Source: Eleusine coracana subsp. coracana
Lineage: Eukaryota > Streptophyta > Magnoliopsida > Poales > Poaceae
DNA length: 64,000 bases
Assembly (NCBI GenBank): GCA_032690845.1
Contig: CM064420.1
Coordinates: forward strand, 61,988,707-62,052,706
Direction of reading: 5' to 3'
Below the pieces are notes generated by a model. The model saw nothing but the letters and a program-made list of their open reading frames with translations, searched no databases and was not told the origin of the DNA. The position numbers were made by a program, and so were the translations under genes. How positions within the stretch are numbered: position 1 is the first letter of the stretch; every line of letters begins with the position of its first letter. This document shows positions 57,478 through 64,000 of the stretch, in pieces.

Positions 57478-59370
57478 ATGCCACTGGGTTTGATAGTGAG
57501 CTCTCTCGGGCGGTCGATGCGGCGGAAGCGGCTGTCCTCGCTGGACATCCTCTCCTCCAAACGGGCGCCGCGGGACTACTACAAGGGGAAGAACTGCAAG
57601 CCCACTGGGTTTCACACTCGCAAAGGTACCACCTCCATTGATCAATTTATGGCGTGTCGATCATCCTCGTCGTACAGCCTACGTCTTGCTGCATCTCGTC
57701 AATTTATCTGCATCGCTTTCTCTTTGGACATAGTGATCATTTGTGCTATTTGAATGAGAAAGTTGCAGGATTATGAACCGAGCAATCAATGTAACTGACA
57801 ATCTGTGATAGGGACTAGAAACAGATCTAAGCTGAAATGGTGACAGTTTTTTTTTTGCTTGCCCCTTTTGGAGTAATCGGTAAATCAAACATGGAAAAGA
57901 TAGTTTTTAGACAATCTTATATGAATCGAGTCCTTTCCATTGGTCCGTAAGAAGATATTTCTATTGCATAATAAGCTTTGTTGGAAGTAAACCAATGGAC
58001 CCAAATTTGCATCCACTCTGAAAAACATAGACCCATATCTAAGCTCTCTTGTTATCTGATAGGGTTTTGGACAACAATATTTTACTATGAACACGTTATT
58101 ATTGCAGGTTCAGTTTGAAATTGCTGGATGAGTGAAACCAGGATAGTAGGTAACATAGTATCGATTTAACTTCTTTTTTATCAGTAGAATACTGAGATGG
58201 ATAAACGGCCTTGTCATCCTCAAAGGGAAAATTCATGTGCATCCAACACATTTCACATTTCTCACATAAGGCGGGTTTCTTATTACAATGATTACAACTG
58301 ACGGGGACCTGGATCGGTGGGTGGTATGCTGACTTAGACATTTTGCACTTGATAAGCATAAGCATGAGACAGTCTGCTGAAACAGCGATACAGAATAGTG
58401 ATATCATATGAAGTCTGGCATTGTAAGCCAGCTAAAAACTGTTGAAGTATGTTAAATATAAAGAGGAATTAAAAAAAATATGATTAAACATTTCTGCCAC
58501 TCAGATGGAAACCGAGATATGATATTTGCATTCACATATTAGTGTCCACTTGTTTAAACCTCAATCATGTATAGTGCTTAACAACCGTGTAGTTTGACTT
58601 GCATGACATTTGAAGCTCCTGTGAGCAGTCTTCTTTTTTTCGCCACGCTCTTGATTAATTGATCCAGTCCATATCTCCATCTCCTTGATTTTGGTTTCAC
58701 TCAATCCTTTCTCACTTGTGCGACTATAGAATTTTATTTGCGCTCTGTTTTTTGGCATTATCATAAAACTTGCATTCTTCTGCAGGTGGATATGTGGTTG
58801 TTGATGAAAAGTTGCCTAGATTTGTGGTGCCTGACTTGACCGATTTTAAGGTAATTGGTGTAATATATATATATTTTTTTTTTGTTCATGTTTGGCAGAC
58901 TTATCTTGCATGCTCAAATTAAATTTCGAGTGCAAATTGTCGTCTTCCTCGTTGATTCAGTTTTCTGGAGGAAATTGTTAAACATTTGTGTTTTAGCTTT
59001 AAGAACTTGAAGGACAAATGGGCCAATGTTGGTGAAAGTTGTGAACCTTAATTGAAGATTCTAAAGAACAACTCACCTTTCTCAAAATATAGGTTACCAA
59101 AATTTTGTTTCAAATGTTTGATGTTTCACTGATGAAGTGTGATGGAAAGGATTTTTCATGGGTTAGTCATGTGCAAGTTGGTGCTATGAATTTTTTTGTA
59201 CCATAACAAATATGAGCTTAGAGCTGATGGATGGAAAAGACCTGAAAATGGATAATATGCTCATCTAGTGCCTCTTATGTTGCAAAGATGAGTCATAACC
59301 ATTCCCTTGATTCTCATCAGTTAACTTTGAATAACTGCAGCTGAAGCCATATGTGTCACAATGTGCCTGA
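57478..59370 (+). CDS. Mitochondrial large-subunit ribosomal protein mL41 (MRPL41/YmL27 family)
   Basis: Three exons: 57478-57625, 58786-58850 and 59341-59370, 80 residues. mL41 is a structural protein of the mitochondrial 39S/54S ribosomal subunit. The sequence has the family's basic N-terminus with KRAPRDYYKGKNCKPTGFHT, then GGYVVVDEKLPRFVVPDLTD, and ends in the conserved FKLKPYVSQCA. The ATG at 57478 is the only one that gives the expected plant N-terminus (MPLGLIVSSLGRSMRRKR). Plant members usually extend some ten residues past YVSQC; here a TGA follows at once, so the C-terminus is short. The 1.16-kb first intron contains no recognisable element. Confidence 0.9.
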
Positions 59371-59929
59371 GATCTCACGGCATCCACAACATCCTCGACT
59401 ACTGCAGAATCTACTGAAAGCAAGAGCTGATTGTATGCTCACTTGGGTTACACTTTGCAGTTATCGTTCAGAGTGTGTAGCGTCAGCAGCGTAGCTACAT
59501 AAGGGCCTGTTCTGATGATTTTCTTGTTAGAACATTGTGCTGCACCATAAATCACCTTGAAGATTTTAGCTCGTTACTTGTACGTGTGCATTCACTGGTC
59601 TCGTTTTTAACTTTGATTTTTCATTTCTGAAGTGGGCTTGAAGTGACAGTACGCGGCAATGTTTCGTGTTCAAGCATGGCTTTTGATGATGAAATGAAGT
59701 GTTGAATAGCATCGGGTCTGTTGCATATTAGTTCTATCTTCTGGTGTTCTCTTCTCCCTCGTTGCTTTGACCGGGGGAGATAATTCATCGATGAAAGGCA
59801 AATCGAGCACAATCTGAAAACTCACCGGATCTGCACTGTAACTATAATGCTATTCGTTTAGTACCCCCGGGAATTCGTTTAGCATTTTATAATGTAGTAG
59901 AAATACGCATATGCAGCTGCTACATGTGA
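59371..59929. other. mL41 3' UTR and spacer
   Basis: Probable 3' UTR to about 59610; nothing else supported. Confidence 0.5.
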
Positions 59930-60228
59930 CATTACAATCGGCATAATTGGTTACAAACTCGGGCAGGGGATCGGTTCATCAGTCCATATAGCAAACTGAT
60001 CCGAGTCGTGACCCAACCCAAAAAGAGCTATATCATGAGCTACGGAATTACAAGAATGTGCACCAACAAAGTATGAACCTGGATGAAATGGTCATGAATT
60101 AGTTCACGGGCTTCTGTGAAGAAAACTCCACCTCGCGCTTGATCATAAGAGTCATTTTTCAGAGTTGTCGCCAAAGAAGCTGCATCAGTCTCCAGCTGAA
60201 TACGCAGCATACCATGGTTCAAACTCAC
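59930..60228 (-). pseudogene. Broken RNase H-like (RVT_3) domain fragment of retroelement origin
   Basis: Minus-strand 60040-60228 reads LNHGMLRIQLETDAASLATT…ARELIHDHF, the core of the plant retroelement-derived RNase H-like domain. The continuation of the family (the PLPEFVTNYA end) is recognisable around 59940-59980, but in other frames and interrupted by stops. This is therefore a decayed fragment. No zinc-knuckle or reverse-transcriptase part is present nearby. Confidence 0.65.
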
Positions 60229-60267
60229 AGTTCAAAAGAAAGAATACGCACCATACCATGGTTCAAG
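60197..60267. repeat. Short direct repeat, 45-bp period
   Basis: GAATACGCAGCATACCATGG near 60197 recurs as GAATACGCACCATACCATGG near 60242, followed by TTCAA in both. One unit lies in the RNase H fragment. Confidence 0.75.
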
Positions 60268-60374
60268 GCCGCAAGACATCGACATTCTTGGTTTCTCGTT
60301 CCCGAAAACTTCAAACTGAGTTTGTGAGGGAGATATAAATACCGAGCGACCACCAAAATCTACTTAGAAGGCCA

Positions 60375-60480
60375 ACCAGCCCATCTTTAGGCCCATCAGT
60401 CCACCAAACCTTTGGCCCGTTAGGGTTTGGTGAGACGCGAACCCAACCAGCCGATCAAACGCCAAGGCGGCTATAAAGTC
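60375..60480 (+). promoter_or_regulatory. Telo-box / site II / TATA promoter of the snoRNA gene
   Basis: AGCCCAT (60378) and GGCCCATC (about 60390) are site II elements. TTAGGGTTT at 60420-60428 is a telo-box (reverse of AAACCCTAA). TATAAAG follows at 60472-60478. Telo-box plus site II is the promoter signature reported for plant snoRNA and ribosomal-protein genes. Confidence 0.7.
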
Positions 60481-61260
60481 TTCCTCTCTGTCTCATCACC
60501 GCCACCGACGCCGCAGCCTCTTCTTCTTCCTCATCGTCTCTTTTGGATCTGATTAGTTATTTGATGTTTCAGTGGCCTTTTCCCTCGATTCGACTCAATC
60601 TGTTTTTGTATTTTTGAATCTTGCGTTTCTCTTGTGCTTCGTCATCTGGTCGCTGGGAGGATCGGTCTTCGACCGGTCACCGTTCCTTGCAGACTCGTTC
60701 CCTTGAAGCAACATTCACCTGTTGTATCATGAGCTCGCTTTACTATGTGCCCTCGGATTTCTCCGGCTTCGCAGGGCGCGCGGCGACTCTTACATACATA
60801 ATCACTCTGAAACTCGATTTGTTTTGTGAAAAAAATTGATTTGGTTGGTTATTTGGGGCAACGGTGATGAGTCTATACAGACCTGTAATGACTCCTGCGG
60901 AGATGATCGCAAGGTCAAAGAACATCTAAGGGACTGAGTTGTCTTCGCGACCAGCCATTTAATTTATTATAGTTTGATAGGGTGTTTTTGATTTTTGTTG
61001 CTTCTCTTGATGTTACTGTGCCAGGGAGCTCCCATGGTTCCTGGGCAATGGCAAGATTGGAAGCAAAAGAGAATCGTTCCTCTCGCTATCCGGCGCTGAT
61101 TTACTGATGCGATTGGACGTCGAGGAACTACACTTAGAAACAAATTTTCCAATTCCTCTGTTACGCAGAAATCCTATTCCGCTATTACGCAAAATGGAAT
61201 AATTATACAAACGTGGCAGTACATACATATTAGAACAGATCTTGTAGTTTGCTTAGATTA
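60481..61260 (+). ncRNA. Putative non-coding host transcript of the snoRNA
   Basis: Region between the TATA box at 60472 and the next gene's promoter. It begins with a pyrimidine-rich leader (TCTTCTTCTTCC) like those of translation-related genes. Open frames are short and without domains. The transcript ends are guesses, and the snoRNA would be released by processing. Confidence 0.4.
60857..60943 (+). ncRNA. C/D-box snoRNA guiding 18S rRNA 2'-O-methylation (U61-like)
   Basis: Box C GTGATGA is at 60864-60870 and box D CTGA at 60934-60937. The ends can pair (GGCAAC before box C, GTTGTC after box D). A C'-like AGATGAT sits at 60901-60907. The 14 nt just upstream of box D, AGAACATCTAAGGG, are perfectly complementary to the 18S rRNA phrase CCCTTAGATGTTCT near the 3' end of that RNA. 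By the D+5 rule, A60929 faces the first U of CCCUU, so that U is the predicted methylated nucleotide. Human SNORD61 is, as I recall, assigned to the equivalent U1442. The snoRNA lies about 380 nt downstream of a TATA box with no convincing coding frame between, so it is likely made from an independent non-coding precursor. Confidence 0.8.
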
Positions 61261-61831
61261 ATAAATGAATGATATAGAATGGCTTCATGTTGCAAAAGAA
61301 CAGAACGAAAGATTTCGGGCTGCAGAACTATAAATCTTATCGGACAGCGGAACAAAAGGTTTCCAGAAGACATCGATATGCAAAATACGAGCACGAACAG
61401 AATATTTGGCAGCTCTGAGCAGGCTTATCACGACACATTCTCAGAGTTGGCTGCTACGGTTCTGCTATGAAATGGATAGGCTGGGCTGGGGACGGCCCAA
61501 ACGCTGCGTGAAGGACTAAACGTCTTTCAGTCGTTCCTTTTGTTTTGACCGAACAAATTTTCCATGTACTGAAATTAGACTGCATTTTCATTGAAAACTG
61601 AAAACAAAGAAACGAACGCATCTCCATATTCTTAAATTCCGCGTCAAACGTTGCAAAGCCAATAGGCATGGGATTCAATATGCACAGGACGGTGGCATGG
61701 CATATTGGCAAGTGGAATCACATGTTCCTCGTCGCTGCCAGTTGACCGCGAGGTCGCGTTGGAATCGTATCCAACGCGGCAACGCAGTACAAGAAAGAAA
61801 TTGTCAAAAGAATTCTGCGCTACCCCGATTG

Positions 61832-61839
61832 TATATAAA
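61832..61839 (+). promoter_or_regulatory. TATA box of the glutaredoxin gene
   Basis: TATATAAA 112 bp upstream of the ATG at 61951; spacing is normal for a plant core promoter. Confidence 0.65.
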
Positions 61840-61950
61840 CCGGGCGATCGGTGCTCGTCCAGTTTATACACAATCATCATCCGTTTATTCAAAACAGCCC
61901 ACCCGGCCTTCTTTCTCGCGGACCAGATCCGATCAGGCATTAACCAACCC

Positions 61951-62804
61951 ATGGCTCTCCACAAGGCCAAGGAGATCGTCGCCTCCTCCGCCGTCACCGT
62001 CTTCAGGTATGACAAAACAAATCACTTCTAGGTTGATCACCGATTACATAGGTTGCAAATTATCATACTCTTCTGGAAAAAAAATGGTTATATATGCCTG
62101 TCTTGAGCGATTCGAAATATGAGGACAATTCTTTACTTATAAATGTGTTTGGTGTGTGACTGCCTGATAGTTTTCGTGAAGCCTCACTTTGTTGTTTCCT
62201 CATGTTTCTGTTTTGATGACCACAGCAAAACTCATTGTCCTTACTCCGCCCGAGCGAAACAATTGCTGTCACAACTAGGGGCGAGCTACAAGGCTGTTGA
62301 ATTGGATGTGGAAAGTGAGTATTTGACTTTTTTTTTTTGCGGGAAAGTGAGTAGTTGATTACTTCTTTCTTCTTATGTTCCCTTCTATGGTTCATAATTG
62401 GACATAAACAATTTGAATAAATTTAGAGGTATATATCGTTGTTGGACGATCTTTTGTTGAACTAGCATGTTTGATCATTTTTATCTAGGTGATGGACCTG
62501 AGCTGCAGGCAGCTATTGCTGAATGGACCGGGCAGAGAACTGTTCCCAACGTATTCGTTAAAGGGAAGCGTATTGGTGGCTGTGATGGTGAGTAGTTGTT
62601 ATTCTCACTTTGTTATTGACTTGTGTCATCTTGAACATTGAAGAAAAAAACTTGAATGAACATTTGCTCATCTACATCTGAATTATGTTTACTTTTGACC
62701 CTTGCGGAGCAGCTACCATGGCGATGCACGACGCTGGGAACTTGGTGCCACTGCTGACCGAAGCTGGAGCGATTGCTGGTGCCACTGCCACTCCATCTGT
62801 GTAG
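61951..62804 (+). CDS. Glutaredoxin, class I, with CPYS active site
   Basis: Four exons, 61951-62006, 62226-62314, 62490-62588 and 62713-62804, in consistent phase; 111 residues, the normal size for cytosolic class I glutaredoxins. The family reduces disulfides and glutathione mixed disulfides using glutathione. Recognisable parts: KAKEIVASSAVTVF, active site HCPYS with Cys23, the cis-proline motif TVP at 66-68, the GGCD glutathione-binding loop at 78-81, and the tail LVPLLTEAGAI. The usual second active-site cysteine is Ser26 (TCC codon instead of TGC), so it should work only by the monothiol mechanism. CDA replaces the common CDD in the glutathione loop. No transit peptide is seen, suggesting cytosol or nucleus. 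Confidence 0.95.
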
Positions 62805-64000
62805 ACGAATCATGCCGAAGCATAGTTCTGAATGTATTTGTATTTTCAGTAGCATTATGTCAATATCTACTTCCAGTTACTGTGTATGACTTTCTAAATA
62901 TTAATAAATAAAAGCCTCTAGTAATTTGTGCATGTCTATAATGGTTGAAGTGTGAACTGGTTATACTCTACTTTGGATCATGACTTGTGCCGTGTATTAG
63001 ATTAGAATGGAGCCTGACAACGACACACACGAAGTCGAAAGTTCGAGCCATTGCATATTAGTACATCATTCTAGTAAGGATTACACTGTGACGGGTCCTC
63101 CTTTTATTTTAGAAATAATTCTTTTGGTACTATTGCAAATTGACTAAATCTCAAATATATCATCGTAAAATAAATTATTTTAAATATGTCATCTATGTAT
63201 AAATTTTATTCCATATTAGCAAAGTGTTCATGCGTTGCTACGGGATTAAAATACAAAACACTTTTTATGATTTAAATATAAATTATTTATATAATATAAT
63301 TATTGACATTTTTTACATGAAAGATCATATTTATATTATTGTTGGTATATCTTAGTGTACCATTTTATATGTTATAAATAATAATTTTTCTATCATTTTT
63401 ACTATATTCTTATCATAAATATTTTTTTTCTCCAATATTAACGATTTTTATATGAAAGACTCTTTTGGTAGGTCTCCACAAAACGGATTTTTTTATAAAA
63501 ATGGATTCTTCATAAAACGGATAAAACGAATTCTCTAAAAAATTGTTTGGAAAAATGGATTCTATTCTATATATTTATTAAAAATTGGGTAAAGAAGTCA
63601 TGAGAAACTATGTTTTTGGTGCTTTTATATTCTATTACAAATTTGAGAAGTGCTTCTAAGAAGGAGGAGTAGAATCTGTTTTTCTTAGAACCTTTTGGCT
63701 AGCTTCTTGATATGAGAAGAAGAATCCAGTCAAGAAGCTATTTTAGAATCACTACCAAACATGATCTTAGTGTTATTTGAGTGCTATGTTATAAAATTAA
63801 GTGAAATAGTATTAAAAATAGTCAAATATGAGAAGTGTCAATATAAAGCACAATTTGTCATGTAAATAGGGTTTCTCACAAGTTCATGACGTCTACAAGA
63901 CACCATTGAATCTCTATGAAGTCTAACATGTAAGACCAAGATCGTGATCCAATGACTAAAGATTTCTAGATGCTTTATGAGATAAAAAAAATTAATTCAC
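62805..64000. other. Glutaredoxin 3' UTR and AT-rich spacer
   Basis: A polyadenylation-type AATAAATAAA lies at about 62902. 63110-63450 is AT-rich and featureless. No gene is seen up to the window end. Confidence 0.55.
63463..63760. mobile_element. Possible hAT-like MITE
   Basis: The borders look like imperfect inverted repeats (TTTTGGTAG at the left, CTACCAAA at the right). Inside are repeated TAAAACGGAT and AGAAGCTA phrases common in grass hAT-type MITEs. The target duplication is not evident. Confidence 0.35.

Noticed and set aside
58099..58407. Minus-strand open frame with a Cys-rich patch inside mL41 intron 1
   Set aside because: The CNHCNKKPALCEKCEMC spacing is suggestive of zinc binding, but the frame is isolated, has no splice partners or promoter, and lies in an intron.

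Overview
The window is plant nuclear DNA, almost certainly from a grass (Poaceae). Exons carry GT-AG introns, first exons are very GC-rich while introns and spacers are AT-rich, and the introns hold short LINE, SINE and MITE insertions of grass type. Protein-level features (a MER3/HFM1 helicase, a mitochondrial PNPase, a CLASP, a CPY-type glutaredoxin) are typical of plants. I cannot name the species from sequence alone.

Layout, left to right. 1-8854 (minus): the 5' two-thirds of a CLASP microtubule-regulator gene, whose 3' end lies outside the window. Its fifth coding exon has an in-frame TAA, and its introns hold a LINE, a tRNA-type SINE, a long-TIR element and a perfect 68-bp duplication. 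11133-13598 and 15308-17746 (minus): two intronless tandem paralogues, each coding for two consecutive F-box/F-box-associated modules. 19295-23439 (plus): an unfamiliar RING-like zinc-binding protein gene built from three tandem copies of an exon pair. 27136-29332 (plus): a five-exon secreted GDSL esterase/lipase. 30184-39569 (plus): a 26-exon MER3/HFM1 meiotic DNA helicase with an expanded repeat tail, convergent with 39750-42703 (minus), a divergent PP2A B55 regulatory subunit. 43852-50249 (minus): a complete 16-exon mitochondrial PNPase. 57478-59370 (plus): mitochondrial ribosomal protein mL41. 60380-60943 (plus): a probable independently transcribed C/D-box snoRNA gene with a telo-box/site II promoter. 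61951-62804 (plus): a glutaredoxin with an unusual CPYS active site.

The neighbours do not form an operon or pathway. PNPase and mL41 act in mitochondrial RNA turnover and translation, MER3 in meiotic crossover formation, CLASP in microtubule dynamics. The items I consider most worth follow-up are the snoRNA, the triplicated-exon zinc protein (with a lost splice donor and a bypassable stop in two of its repeats), the premature stop in CLASP, the MER3 tail repeats and the CPYS glutaredoxin. I did not find anything that clearly looks like a wholly new biological system; the triplicated-exon gene is the nearest to an undescribed protein. All exon limits were deduced by hand from splice consensus, reading phase and remembered family sequences, and no similarity search was run.
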